Shown here: piece after piece, positions 35,923 to 45,081 of the stretch
How the letters are laid out: every line of letters begins with the position of its first letter
How positions within the stretch are numbered: position 1 is the stretch's first letter
Assembly (NCBI RefSeq): GCF_001277175.1
Contig: NZ_CP012257.1
Coordinates: forward strand, 2,108,001 to 2,172,000
Length of the DNA stretch: 64,000 nt
From: Cronobacter universalis NCTC 9529
Lineage (GTDB): Bacteria > Pseudomonadota > Gammaproteobacteria > Enterobacterales > Enterobacteriaceae
Direction of reading: 5' to 3'
The notes under the pieces: generated by a model
Told to the model about the DNA's origin: nothing
Databases searched by the model: none
The model's input: the letters and a program-made list of their open reading frames with translations, nothing else
Program-made: the position numbers and the translations under genes

Positions 35923-36750
35923 ATGGCATTCAGACGACAGGATTACTTCTCCCGTATCGGCTATACCGGCGAGACGCGCCCGACGCTCGAGACGCTCGGC
36001 GCGTTGCACCGGCATCACACCGCCGCCATTCCCTTTGAAAATCTCGATGTGCTGTTAGGGCGCGAGATCCTGCTTGATGACGACGCGATTTTCATCAAGC
36101 TGGTGGAGGCGGGCCGGGGCGGCTACTGCTTTGAGCAGAATGCGCTGTTCGCCAGGGCGCTGGCGGAGTGCGGATTCGCCGTAGAGGCGCTTGCCGCGCG
36201 GGTATTAATTGCTCACCCCGACGACATGCCGCCGCGTACCCACCGGCTGGTGCAGGTGATGATTGACGACACGCCGTGGATTGCTGACGTCGGCTTTGGC
36301 GGCGCGACGCTCAGCGCGCCGATCCCGCTCTCACATGGCGCGGAGATAACCGGCCCCGAAGGACGATTTCGTATTGAGAGCCGGCAGAGTGAATTTCTGC
36401 TGATGAAAGAGGAGGGTGACGACTGGCATGCGCTCTACCGCTTTGACCAGGCGCGTCAGTATCCGGCAGATTACCTGATGGCCAACCACTTCATCGCCCA
36501 CTGGCCTGATTCCCATTTCCGCCATCATTTGCTGGCGGCGCTGCATCCGCCAGGAGAGAAACCGTTAAAACTGCTGAACCAGCATCTGACCATCAATGGC
36601 GATCGCCAGACGCTGGCGGATGACGGCGCGGTGTATGACTGCCTGCAACGCGATTTCGGCATGCGCTTTGATCATCCGGTACACGGCGTTACCCGCGAGG
36701 CGTTCTGCGCGATGATGGCGCAGTTGCGCCGCGATAACCCTGAGGACTGA
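35923..36750 (+). CDS. nhoA: NhoA, arylamine N-acetyltransferase
   Basis: A 275-aa arylamine/N-hydroxyarylamine acetyltransferase. The catalytic triad is complete: Cys69 (RGGYCFEQN), His107 (PRTHRLV) and Asp122 (WIADVGFGG). IPFENLDVLLGREI and HWPDSHFRHHLL match E. coli NhoA. It transfers acetyl from acetyl-CoA to arylamines, hydrazines and N-hydroxyarylamines. The ATG at 35923 follows AAGGAA and gives the family length; the longer open frame upstream is not protein-like. In E. coli nhoA is close to pptA and yddH, as here. Confidence 0.93.
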   Translation: MAFRRQDYFSRIGYTGETRPTLETLGALHRHHTAAIPFENLDVLLGREILLDDDAIFIKLVEAGRGGYCFEQNALFARALAECGFAVEALAARVLIAHPDDMPPRTHRLVQVMIDDTPWIADVGFGGATLSAPIPLSHGAEITGPEGRFRIESRQSEFLLMKEEGDDWHALYRFDQARQYPADYLMANHFIAHWPDSHFRHHLLAALHPPGEKPLKLLNQHLTINGDRQTLADDGAVYDCLQRDFGMRFDHPVHGVTREAFCAMMAQLRRDNPED

Positions 36751-36970
36751 TGCCAGTCACGCTGGCCAGGCTAATCAACACCGTGGTGGATTTTCCGAAA
36801 GCAGAATAATCCGCAGACGGCGGGGGAGGGGAGCGGCAATAACAATTTCAACAGGTTAGCGCTCCGCTCTACCAAACCCACCCTAACCGGCGCCGCCCGG
36901 CGCCTGGCAAAAGTCGCCGATGCGCAGTATAAGAAGTAAACACCGCTGATACGCGTAACCGGAGACAATA

Positions 36971-38056
36971 ATGACCATGAAAGTGCTGGGCTATGCCGCG
37001 CAGAGCCCCGAAGCGCCGCTGGCGCCTTTTGAATTTACCCGCCGCGCGCCGCGCCCCGACGATGTCGTCCTTGAAATCCTCTATTGCGGGGTCTGCCATT
37101 CCGATCTCCATCAGGCGCGTGACGACTGGGGCTTCAGCCAGTATCCCATAGTGCCGGGTCATGAAATTATTGGCCGCGTTACGGCCGTCGGCAGCGACGT
37201 GAAAAAATTCAAACCCGGCGATCTTGCGGGCATCGGCTGTATGGTCGATTCGTGTCGCAGTTGTCCTCCCTGTCGCGAAGGGCTTGAACAATACTGTCTC
37301 GAAGGCTGCATCCAGACCTATAACGGCATTGATCGTCACGACGGCGAACTGACGTTTGGCGGCTATTCACAAATTATTCTCGCCTCGCAGGATTTTGTAC
37401 TGCGTCTCCCGGAAGGATTAGATCTCAAAGGCGCCGCGCCGCTGCTCTGCGCCGGGATAACCACCTGGTCGCCGTTGCGCCACTGGAATGTCGGCAAAGG
37501 CAGCCGTGTCGCCGTGGTTGGTCTTGGCGGTCTCGGGCATATGGCTATCAAGCTTGCCCATGCGCTCGGTGCGGATGTCACGCTGTTCACCCGCTCACCG
37601 GGTAAAGAAGAGGACGCCCGCCGCCTCGGCGCGCATCATGTGGTGCTCTCTGAAGAACAAAGCCAGATGCAGCAGGTCGCCGGGCATTTCGATTTGATAA
37701 TAGACACCGTGCCTTACGCGCATGACATCAACCCGTATCTGTCCACGCTTAAAATCGACGGCACGCTGGTTTTTGTCGGCCTGCTCGGGGAAGTGCAGCC
37801 TGCGGTCAATACGGTGCCGATGATTATGGGGCGGCGTAGCGTGGCGGGCTCCTGCATTGGCGGTATCGCCGAGACGCAGGAGATGCTCGACTTCTGCGCG
37901 AAGCACAATATCGCTGCCGATGTGGAAGTGATCAACATTCAGGAAATCAATGAAGCGTGGGAGAGGATGCTGAAGAGCGACGTGAAATATCGCTTTGTCA
38001 TTGATATGGCGTCGCTCCAGCAGGGCGCGCGTCTGGCGCCGGTCACGGCCGCGTAA
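36971..38056 (+). CDS. Zinc-dependent alcohol/aldehyde reductase, YahK/CAD family
   Basis: A 361-aa zinc medium-chain alcohol dehydrogenase of the cinnamyl-alcohol type. The catalytic zinc ligands are Cys42 and His64 (CGVCHSDLH, VPGHEIIG) with a later Cys in APLLCAGITTW. Four cysteines at about 95, 98, 101 and 109 bind the structural zinc, and VVGLGGLGHMAIKLA is the NADP loop. It resembles E. coli YahK, a broad NADPH-dependent aldehyde reductase. It is monocistronic with a terminator and convergent with an SDR gene. Confidence 0.92.
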   Translation: MTMKVLGYAAQSPEAPLAPFEFTRRAPRPDDVVLEILYCGVCHSDLHQARDDWGFSQYPIVPGHEIIGRVTAVGSDVKKFKPGDLAGIGCMVDSCRSCPPCREGLEQYCLEGCIQTYNGIDRHDGELTFGGYSQIILASQDFVLRLPEGLDLKGAAPLLCAGITTWSPLRHWNVGKGSRVAVVGLGGLGHMAIKLAHALGADVTLFTRSPGKEEDARRLGAHHVVLSEEQSQMQQVAGHFDLIIDTVPYAHDINPYLSTLKIDGTLVFVGLLGEVQPAVNTVPMIMGRRSVAGSCIGGIAETQEMLDFCAKHNIAADVEVINIQEINEAWERMLKSDVKYRFVIDMASLQQGARLAPVTAA

Positions 38057-38084
38057 CGCGCTCGGTTTACATGCAGAAAGCAAC

Positions 38085-38110
38085 AGCGGGCCTGAGGGCC
38101 CGCTTTTTTA
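38085..38110 (+). terminator. Terminator after the YahK-like gene
   Basis: AGCGGGCC (38085-38092) and GGCCCGCT (38097-38104) with a T-run. The convergent SDR stop codon lies at its right edge. Confidence 0.88.
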
Positions 38111-38875
38111 TTACGCCTGTTTCGGCTGGCCGTTCGACGCCGTCAGGCCGCCATCCACCGGCAGATTCACGCCAGTGATATAACGCGCGTCGTCGCTCGC
38201 GAGAAACGCAATCGCATCGGCGATATCTTCCGGCTCGCCCGCACGCTTCATCGGGATACGCTCATAGAATTTTTGCAGCAGCGCGTCATCCTGCTTTGTA
38301 TCTTCCGTCAGGTCGGTAAAGGTAAAGCCCGGACAGATGGCATTTACGCGCACGCCGTCAGCGCCGTAATCCATCGCCAGCGATCGGGTAAAGTTCGTGA
38401 CCGCGCCTTTCGCCGCGTTATAGACGCTCATGCCCCAGTCGCCGCCAAGCCCCGAGACGGACGAAATATTAATGACGTTGCCTTTGGTCTTCAGCAGGCC
38501 CGGCATAAACGCATGCAGACAATAGAAGACGCCGTTGAGATCGGTGCCCATCAGCGTTTCCCAGTCCTCAAGCGTAATCTCATGAATTTTGCCCTGCACA
38601 ATCACGCCGGCGTTGTTCACAACTACGTCAACGCGACCAAACTCATCGGTGACGCGCTGTGCAAGCGCCTGTACCTGCGCGGCGTCAGAAACGTCGCAGG
38701 GCGCGACCAGATGTTTACCTTGCGCAAGCGTCGCCGCCACTTTATCGAGTTTCTCTTTGGTGCGGCCAACCAGCACGACGCTTGCGCCTTCACGGGCAAA
38801 CCGGCGCGCCGCCGCGGCGCCAATCCCTGATCCCGCACCCGTCACGACCACGACTTTTTCTTGAAAACGGTTCAT
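38111..38875 (-). CDS. SDR-family NAD(P)-dependent oxidoreductase
   Basis: A 254-aa classical short-chain dehydrogenase: TGAGSGIG near residue 12 (cofactor), VNNAG near 88, catalytic Ser in NISSVSG near 138, YNAAK near 152, and the C-terminal YITGVNLPVDGGLTASNG. Without a partner gene the substrate cannot be named; a 3-oxoacyl or polyol reductase role is typical. The start ATG follows AAGGAGG. Confidence 0.88.
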   Translation of the reverse strand: MNRFQEKVVVVTGAGSGIGAAAARRFAREGASVVLVGRTKEKLDKVAATLAQGKHLVAPCDVSDAAQVQALAQRVTDEFGRVDVVVNNAGVIVQGKIHEITLEDWETLMGTDLNGVFYCLHAFMPGLLKTKGNVINISSVSGLGGDWGMSVYNAAKGAVTNFTRSLAMDYGADGVRVNAICPGFTFTDLTEDTKQDDALLQKFYERIPMKRAGEPEDIADAIAFLASDDARYITGVNLPVDGGLTASNGQPKQA

Positions 38876-39332
38876 ACATCCTCCTTTCCAGTGTCTGGCA
38901 CAATGCTGTGCTTAATCATCAAGTCCTTGTTAACTCTGGCATTCATTGCGCGCTTAGCAAGTCGGGACGGCGAGAATATACGTAACTGCCTGTTTTCGCT
39001 TAAATAAAAAGTCATGAAAAAATGTGACGTAACCCAAACTTTCGCGCCGCAAATTAAGAAGGGGGCAGGTTGTGGCACTTTAACTTTGCTTATCAAAAGG
39101 TTACTCATTTATCATAGAGATATTATTGTGCGGCTCCGCTTGCCTGTGGATAACATGTGCAAAGTGAACAAAAAATATCCTGAGCGGCGATCCCGTTCGA
39201 TCCTGCGGGTTGCGGAGATATCAACCCTGTCACTTTTAAGGATCGTTGCAGATTAAGTTGATCTTAATTTCAATCCCGGCCTTTTTAAGCTGGCGTTAAT
39301 TTCCATACCCGTAAACCGGGAGGAGGAGAGCA
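38876..39332. other. Long intergenic region SDR / TfoX-N gene
   Basis: A 457-base gap between divergent genes, AT-rich in its left half. It contains a perfect 9-base DnaA box on the minus strand (TGTGGATAA, 39145-39153), and four GATC sites at 39189, 39199, 39241 and 39260. No gene-like frame with a ribosome site was seen. It should hold both promoters. Confidence 0.45.
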
Positions 39333-39725
39333 ATGAGCGTTTCCCGTGAGTATGTAACTTTCCTGCTGGACCAGCTGGCGCCCCTCGGTGAGGTGCAGAC
39401 CCGCCGCATGTTTGGCTGCGTGGCGCTGTTCCAGGCGGGGCGGATGTTTGCGCTGGTGGACGGCGACGCGCAGCTTTATATCAAAGCCGACGATCAGAAC
39501 CGCGAACGGTTTATCGCTGAAGGCTTTCCGCCTTTTACCTATATCACCACCCGGCGCAGCGGTGGCCAGCAGGAAGTGACGCTCGGTTATTACCGCATCG
39601 CGGAGGAGCTGGTGGAGGATAACCAGGCGTTTGTACGCTGGGCGCACGAAGGGCTTGCCGCCGCCATGCGCGCGCCGGTAAAAAAGCCACGTAAAACATC
39701 GCGTAAAAGTGGGAAAATGGCTTAA
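39333..39725 (+). CDS. TfoX N-terminal domain protein
   Basis: A 130-aa protein with the TfoX/Sxy N-terminal fold: VTFLLDQLAPLGEVQTRRMFGCVALFQ near residues 8-34, LVDGDAQLYIKAD, and FTYITTRRSGGQQEVTLGYYRI. The C-terminal Sxy helix-hairpin domain is absent; a Lys/Arg-rich tail (KKPRKTSRKSGKMA) replaces it. Single-domain homologues occur widely; the role is unknown, so a competence function should not be assumed. It is preceded by GGAGGAGAG. Confidence 0.85.
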   Translation: MSVSREYVTFLLDQLAPLGEVQTRRMFGCVALFQAGRMFALVDGDAQLYIKADDQNRERFIAEGFPPFTYITTRRSGGQQEVTLGYYRIAEELVEDNQAFVRWAHEGLAAAMRAPVKKPRKTSRKSGKMA

Positions 39726-39861
39726 TCGAACGATAAACGACTATTTTAGTTACAACATACTAATAACGATCCAATGAATATCCTGTGAGGTCAGCGCCGT
39801 AAAAAGTCTGGCAGTATGAAAAAGACGGAGAAAATCAGGGCGGCGCGTGGAAAACAGCCAT

Positions 39862-39886
39862 AAAAAAAGCCAGGCGGGCTGGCTTT
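39862..39886 (-). terminator. Terminator after the flavin reductase gene
   Basis: AAAGCCAG and CTGGCTTT with a 5-base loop; a T-run follows on the minus strand. Confidence 0.8.
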
Positions 39887-39906
39887 ACCAAGGGAAAGAA
39901 GGGCGT

Positions 39907-40500
39907 TTAAATCTCGCTGCCGGGGCGGGCAAAGGCCTCGCCGATGGCGTAGAAATGCCCGCCTGCCACATGGTGGAGGCTGCGCAGTTCCGGCGGCGCC
40001 GTCTCGAAATGCCAGCGTCCATCGTGAAAGACGCGCGTATCCGCCCAGGCGGCGGTCACCTGGCCGATAAACAGATCGTATTGTTGTTGATTATGCGGCT
40101 CGGGAATCAATTCGCAGGCGAGCCACGCGGAACAGCCCGCAACCAGCGGCGCCTCGACGCCCTCCATCCTGAACAATTCCGCACCGGCGAGTTTCAGTTT
40201 TTCCGGCTCGTTATGCAGGCTCAGCGTGCCTAACTCATACGTCATTTCACGCTGCGCGACGGTCGGCACCTGCAACACAAAAGTGCCGCTGCGCTCCAGC
40301 AGGTCGCGGGTGCGGGCGATTTTATCGATAACCACCGTCACTTTCGGCGGCATAAAATCCAGCCCGCAGGCCCAGGCGGCGGCCATTACGTTTTCCACGC
40401 CGTCATGACGGGCGGAAACCAGCACCGTCGGCCCATGATTGATTAACCGGTACGCTTTTTCCAGCGGGACCGGCGCTATAAAAGAGTGGCTGTCATTCAT
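39907..40500 (-). CDS. Flavin reductase-like FMN-binding protein (YddH-like)
   Basis: A 197-aa protein of the flavin reductase / FMN-binding split-barrel family. Blocks are LINHGPTVLVSARHDGVENVMAAAW, VVIDKIARTRDLLERSGTFVLQ, VAGCSAWLACELIPEPHNQQ and LHHVAGGHFYAIG. These resemble E. coli YddH, which in E. coli lies beside nhoA and pptA, supporting the assignment. It would bind FMN; the partner oxidoreductase is unknown. The ATG at 40500 has better spacing from AGGG than the one six bases earlier. Confidence 0.82.
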   Translation of the reverse strand: MNDSHSFIAPVPLEKAYRLINHGPTVLVSARHDGVENVMAAAWACGLDFMPPKVTVVIDKIARTRDLLERSGTFVLQVPTVAQREMTYELGTLSLHNEPEKLKLAGAELFRMEGVEAPLVAGCSAWLACELIPEPHNQQQYDLFIGQVTAAWADTRVFHDGRWHFETAPPELRSLHHVAGGHFYAIGEAFARPGSEI

Positions 40501-40563
40501 ATGCATTACCCTGTGTTGACGTAAGCGGGCAGGGTAACACACCCGCCCGCGAACGATTTTGCG

Positions 40564-41328
40564 CTACGTGTCGCGCATGCCGAGCGCGAGAGACTGCGCC
40601 GGATCGAACAGCGACAGGCTCTCAATCTGATTGAGCAGAATGACCTTGCGGTAGGCCAGCGCTGATTTCTCCCCGGCCTGAAGGGTAATGTCATGGCTGT
40701 CATACCAGGCGCTGTAGTTATGCTCGACGCGCAAATCCAGCGTTTCGCGATCGCGATAGCCGCTCAGCATGGGTATTAACACCAGATTGCTGATATCGCT
40801 GCGGGTGCTGTCGAAGGTCGCGCTGTGGATCATCCCGATATAAACGCGCTGGGATTTCATGGTAATCCAGATGAGCTCGCCCTCTTCCATACACTCATAG
40901 AGCAGCCCTTCGATGCCGTTCGCGCGTGACAGCGTGCGGTAGAGCGAGCGGCGGCCGCTGTTATCAAGCTTCGCCGTCGGCGACCAGTTCGCGCGGTAGA
41001 GACAAAACAGAATGGCGAAGCCCAGCATCAGCACTACCGGCGCCTGGATGCCGAGAAAGCTCCAGTTCATAAACGCCATCTGGTAGTGATAGTCGTCGCT
41101 GCCGGACCACGCCGGAAACGCGTTCAGCAGGCTTGAGACGCCAAGCAGCGCCAGCCACAGCAGGCCGGTGGCGATAATGCCCTGCAACACGAAAATACAG
41201 CCGTAAAGCGCGACCAGGAAATAGACATCCCACCCGGAGGTGCGCATAAATTTAAAACGGGTGGAGAGATCGCGGCTGGTATACCAGTAGCCGCAGACCA
41301 TCAGCACCATAAATATCGCCGTTCCCAT
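40564..41328 (-). CDS. Unknown membrane protein, 254 aa
   Basis: Three hydrophobic segments occupy the N-terminal half (about residues 2-16, 34-68 with a break, and 95-113), followed by a soluble domain of about 130 residues (SLYRTLSRANGIEGLLYECMEEGELIWITMK and later). A possible membrane-proximal sensor or structural role can only be guessed. It begins one base after the stop of a 65-aa gene and uses a GAGGGC site, so the two form an operon. I do not recognise a family. Confidence 0.7.
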   Translation of the reverse strand: MGTAIFMVLMVCGYWYTSRDLSTRFKFMRTSGWDVYFLVALYGCIFVLQGIIATGLLWLALLGVSSLLNAFPAWSGSDDYHYQMAFMNWSFLGIQAPVVLMLGFAILFCLYRANWSPTAKLDNSGRRSLYRTLSRANGIEGLLYECMEEGELIWITMKSQRVYIGMIHSATFDSTRSDISNLVLIPMLSGYRDRETLDLRVEHNYSAWYDSHDITLQAGEKSALAYRKVILLNQIESLSLFDPAQSLALGMRDT

Positions 41329-41329
41329 C

Positions 41330-41527
41330 TTAAGCCCTCTTCAGCATTTCAACGTGACGGGCGAAATCTTCCTGAACGGCAAGACACTCCACATTAACCG
41401 AGGCGTTGCCATCCTCATCGATGATAATGCGTTCTCCTTCGTCAATCGCATCCTGGATATGCGCCGGATGAACGGCATGAACCAGCTTTTCCGGGCTGGT
41501 AAAAAGCGAGCGAAATATTCTTAGCAT
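41330..41527 (-). CDS. Small acidic protein, 65 aa, unknown
   Basis: The start ATG at 41527 follows GGGAGG at six bases. The sequence (MLRIFRSLFTSPEKLVHAVH, then AIDEGERIIIDEDGNASVNVEC) has a basic amphipathic N-terminus and an acidic C-terminal half, with no membrane segment. It is directly ahead of the 254-aa membrane protein gene. Function unknown. Confidence 0.7.
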   Translation of the reverse strand: MLRIFRSLFTSPEKLVHAVHPAHIQDAIDEGERIIIDEDGNASVNVECLAVQEDFARHVEMLKRA

Positions 41528-41604
41528 GTAAAACCTCCCGGCCAACAGTATAGAAAGCCTGGTGAAGGCAGGGAGAAAGAAAGGGGTTTTACGGGTTTAT
41601 CTGA

Positions 41605-41632
41605 TGAATAAAGCCCGCCTGCGGGGCGGGCT
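41605..41632 (-). terminator. Hairpin after the alpha/beta hydrolase gene
   Basis: AGCCCGCC and GGCGGGCT form an 8-bp stem; the minus strand then reads TTTATT, a modest T-tract. Confidence 0.65.
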
Positions 41633-41637
41633 GTGGA

Positions 41638-42639
41638 TTATTTGAGCGTGTTCAGGCCATCCAGCAGCGCCTTATGCAGCCGCTCGGGCGCCTGGATTTG
41701 CGGCGCATGACCGAGATCGTCAAAGGTGACGAGCGTCGCGTGGGGAATGGCGCGCGCCGCCGCCTTACCCAGCGCCGGATAGTCGCCAAGCGTCTTCTGC
41801 ACCCCTGCCGGCGCGGCGTCTTTGCCTGGCGCGGTCGTGTCTTTATTGCCAATCAGCAGCAGCGTCGGCATTTTCAGCAGCCCGAATTCATACACCACCG
41901 GCTGGGTATAGATCATGTCGTAGAGCAGCGCGGAGTTCCACGCCACCTTCTCTTTGCCCGCGCCCTGATACATCCCGGCCAGCATCGTGACCCAGCGGTC
42001 ATACTCCGGTTTCCACTGTCCGGCGTAATAGGTGTTCTGTTCATACTTGCGGATACTTTGCGCGCTGGTTTTTAGCTCGCGCTGATACCACGCGTCCACC
42101 GACTGCGCCGGCACGCCTTTCGCTTTCCAGTCTTCCAGGCCAATCGGGTTAATCATCACCAGCTGTTCTGTTTCATCCGGGTACATCAGCGCGTAGCGCG
42201 TCGCCAGCATCCCGCCGGTGGAGTGACCAATAACGGTCGCCTTTTTCACGCCGAGTTTTTCCAGCAGCGCGTGGGTATTCTGCGCCAGCTGCTGAAAGCT
42301 GTACTGGTAGCGCTCGGGTTTGGTGGATTTGCAAAAGCCAATCTGATCCGGCGCGATAACGCGATACCCGGCGTCGCGCAGCGTGCGAAGCGTCGTATCC
42401 CAGGTGCCGGCGCAGAAATTTTTGCCGTGCATCAGCACCACGGTGCGGCCGTTGGGTTTATCCGGTTTAACGTCGATATACGCCATCTGCATCGGCTGGC
42501 GCTGGGATTCAAAACTAAAGCGCGCCACCGGCCAGCCGTAATCGAAGCCTTCAAGTTCCGGGCCGTAAGCGGGCGTTTCGGCGAGCGCAGGCGCTGCGAG
42601 GGCGTAGAGCAGCGCCGCGCTGGATAAGCGTAATGACAC
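41638..42639 (-). CDS. Exported alpha/beta hydrolase
   Basis: A 333-aa alpha/beta-fold hydrolase with a short signal peptide (ends APALAE near residue 21). The oxyanion region is VVLMHGKNFCAGTW, the nucleophile Ser lies in VIGHSTGGML near residue 143, the acid Asp in LIGNKDTTAPG near 267 and the His in LGHAPQIQAP near 312. It is epoxide-hydrolase/haloperoxidase-like; the substrate is unknown. The start codon is GTG behind AAGGAGA. It stands alone with a hairpin terminator. Confidence 0.85.
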   Translation of the reverse strand: MSLRLSSAALLYALAAPALAETPAYGPELEGFDYGWPVARFSFESQRQPMQMAYIDVKPDKPNGRTVVLMHGKNFCAGTWDTTLRTLRDAGYRVIAPDQIGFCKSTKPERYQYSFQQLAQNTHALLEKLGVKKATVIGHSTGGMLATRYALMYPDETEQLVMINPIGLEDWKAKGVPAQSVDAWYQRELKTSAQSIRKYEQNTYYAGQWKPEYDRWVTMLAGMYQGAGKEKVAWNSALLYDMIYTQPVVYEFGLLKMPTLLLIGNKDTTAPGKDAAPAGVQKTLGDYPALGKAAARAIPHATLVTFDDLGHAPQIQAPERLHKALLDGLNTLK

Positions 42640-42793
42640 AGGCGGTTCTCCTTAACGGTTTCATCAGCAAACGTTGTTGACTATAGCCAACGACCGCGCC
42701 GCGCCGGGGAAACGGGCCTGTAAAAAAATGCAAAGGGCGTACAGAGGCAAAAAGCCGGGACGAACCCGGCATGGTTGAAGAGAATAGAATGTC

Positions 42794-43531
42794 TTAATGC
42801 GGGCTGGCCGTCGGACGCACCACGATTTCGCTCACGTCGACGTTATCGGGCTGTTCGATGGCGTAGGCGATGGCGCGCGCAATGGCATCGGCGGGCAGCG
42901 CGATGCGGCGGAAATCGTCCATCGCCACACGGGCGGTTTCATCCGTGATATGCGTCGCCAGTTCCGATTCCACGACGCCGGGGCTGATTAACGTCACGCG
43001 GATCGTTTCATTTTCCTGGCGCAGCCCGTCGGTTATCGCGCGCACCGCGTATTTGGTGGCGCAGTACACGGCGGCGGTCGGGGAGACACGATACGCGCCG
43101 ATAGAGGCGATATTAATAATTTGCCCGCGATTGCGCGCCTGCATCACCGGCAACACGGCGGCGATGCCGTGCAGCACGCCGCGCACGTTGACATCGAGCA
43201 TCTGATTCCACTCGTCCACTTTCAGCGAGGCCAGCGGCGAGAGCGGCATCACGCCCGCGTTATTAATGAAGGCGTCAACCTGGCCATATTTATCCAGCGC
43301 CGTCTGCACAAAGGCTTCCATGCTGTCGAGTTTCGTCACGTCCAGCGCCGCGTAATCTATCTGCGCGCCGTTAAAGCGCAGTTCCTCGCACAGCGCCGCG
43401 AGACGGTCGGTGCGGCGCGCGCCAATCAGTAAACGGTAGCCCTGGGCGGCCAGCAGGCGCGCCGTCGCTTCGCCGATCCCGCTGCTGGCGCCAGTGAGCA
43501 GGATAACTTTGCGTTCTTCGGTCATCGTCAT
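42794..43531 (-). CDS. SDR-family oxidoreductase (YdfG-like group)
   Basis: A 245-aa classical SDR: TGASSGIG near residue 14, NNAGVMPLSPL near 90, NIASIGAY near 140, YCATKYAVRAITDGL near 155 and SPGVVESELATH near 185. It most resembles the serine/3-hydroxyacid dehydrogenase-like SDRs of this kind. It is divergent from an AraC-family regulator gene, a common arrangement in which the regulator activates or represses the reductase. It starts behind AAGGAG. Confidence 0.88.
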   Translation of the reverse strand: MTMTEERKVILLTGASSGIGEATARLLAAQGYRLLIGARRTDRLAALCEELRFNGAQIDYAALDVTKLDSMEAFVQTALDKYGQVDAFINNAGVMPLSPLASLKVDEWNQMLDVNVRGVLHGIAAVLPVMQARNRGQIINIASIGAYRVSPTAAVYCATKYAVRAITDGLRQENETIRVTLISPGVVESELATHITDETARVAMDDFRRIALPADAIARAIAYAIEQPDNVDVSEIVVRPTASPH

Positions 43532-43715
43532 GGTGCTTACTCCTTCACAAGAAGGCCCGGCGGGCTGCCGGTGCCGTATGCATAAAGCCTACGCCCGCAG
43601 CACTCGTCTCAATAGCGCCATTCCTCTCGCTGTATTGCCTGATCCTATTACCCCTGGTGAAGCTTTGCGCGCAACGTGCCACAATCATTGCAGGAAAATA
43701 TGACGGAGCGCCGCA

Positions 43716-44657
43716 ATGACCATACCGATGCCGCCAGTACAGCGTGAAACCATTCAACTGCTGGAACAGCTGGCCCCGCAGGAGGGCTACACCCGCTCAC
43801 AACTCGATGCCGTGCGCTTTATGCGCTCCAACCGCGCGCTGCCACGCACACCAGTACTCTATGAGCCGTGTATCGTGATTGTCTGCCAGGGCTGCAAGCG
43901 CGGTTATCTCGCCGATAAGATCTACACCTATAACGCCAGTCATTATCTGGTGCTCTCGGTGCCGCTGCCGTTCTCAACCGAAACCGACGCCACGCCGCAG
44001 GAGCCGCTGCTGGCCGTGGCGGTGCGGCTGGAGATGACGGTTATCGCCGAACTGGTGCTGGCGCTCGACGGCGAACGGGGGGCGGGCGCCTCGCCGCCGG
44101 AAGGCATCCTCTCGACGCCGCTCGACGCGCCGCTTGCCGATACCACGCTGCGGCTGCTGCGCGCCCTGAGCGACCCGCAGGAGGCGCATATTCTCGGCCC
44201 GGCCATTGTCAAAGAGCTTTACTACCGCGTACTGATTGGCGAGCAGGGCGGCGCGATCCGCGCGGCGTTGGCAAGCTTCGGCAAATTCAGCCGTATCTCC
44301 CGCGTCTTGCAACGCATTCACGCCGACTACGCCGGGCGGCTCGATGTCGCGACGCTCGCCGCCGAAGCCGGCATGAGCGCGCCCGCCTTTCACGCGCACT
44401 TCAAAGCGGTGACCCGCAATTCGCCGGTGCAGTACATCAAAGCGGTGCGGCTGCACCAGGCGCGGCTAATGATGATCCGTGACAATCTGAGCGCCGCCAC
44501 CGCCGCGTTGCGCGTCGGCTATGAAAGCCCGTCGCAGTTTAACCGGGAGTTTCGCCGTCTGTTTGGCCGCACGCCGGGGGCGGAAACCCGTGAAATGAAA
44601 CAGTCGTTCGCGCTGCTGCCGCCCACGCAGTTTGAGGCGATGACGGCGAATCATTAA
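43716..44657 (+). CDS. AraC-family transcriptional regulator
   Basis: A 313-aa regulator with an N-terminal AraC_N (YqhC-type) sensor domain (PVLYEPCIVIVCQGCKRGYL, NASHYLVLSVPLPF) and a C-terminal double helix-turn-helix (LDVATLAAEAGMSAPAFHAHF, then ATAALRVGYESPSQFNREFRRLFG). YqhC in E. coli activates aldehyde reductase genes. The divergent SDR at 42794 is the obvious target here. Confidence 0.92.
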   Translation: MTIPMPPVQRETIQLLEQLAPQEGYTRSQLDAVRFMRSNRALPRTPVLYEPCIVIVCQGCKRGYLADKIYTYNASHYLVLSVPLPFSTETDATPQEPLLAVAVRLEMTVIAELVLALDGERGAGASPPEGILSTPLDAPLADTTLRLLRALSDPQEAHILGPAIVKELYYRVLIGEQGGAIRAALASFGKFSRISRVLQRIHADYAGRLDVATLAAEAGMSAPAFHAHFKAVTRNSPVQYIKAVRLHQARLMMIRDNLSAATAALRVGYESPSQFNREFRRLFGRTPGAETREMKQSFALLPPTQFEAMTANH

Positions 44658-45081
44658 CGGTCCGGGAATTATTTACGCCTATATTTTCAGGTGCGGATTT
44701 ACAGCGTAAATATGTCATTTAATGCAGACAATAAACGGAGAATATATTTAGCGTGCCGGTTTAAATGACGCGAAATGCATTAATTACCCGCGTTACCGGT
44801 TTCATTCTTTTTGCTTTCTTTTATTCCACGGCGCCCTGTGACGCGCCTCTCGCTTTGCGCGCAGGCCGCGCCGAATGGGAATATTCCCACTTGGCGGCCA
44901 CGCTATTGCCGATATTATGATGATATCTTCACCAGCCGATACCGATTATTTCACGCGTATGCTTTCCTTTTTCGTCTGAAAACAGGAGACGCGCTGGCGC
45001 GCCATTACGGGAATATCACCATGCGATTAACCAGATTTTGTCATGCGGACATTCTGATGGATAACGTCAAGGGGCGTCGTC
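44658..45081. other. AT-rich leader of the VgrG-Rhs island
   Basis: A 424-base gap that is less GC-rich than the genes beside it, marking the left edge of the type VI island. A perfect 12-base palindrome, GGGAATATTCCC, is at 44877-44888. Just downstream at 44895-44909 is a partial sigma-54-like arrangement (CGGC, 8 bases, TTGC). An open frame (44811-45089) covers most of the second half but has no codon or ribosome-site support. Confidence 0.45.

Noticed and set aside
39333..39725. Competence regulator Sxy
   Set aside because: Only the TfoX N-terminal domain is present; the C-terminal domain of Sxy is missing.
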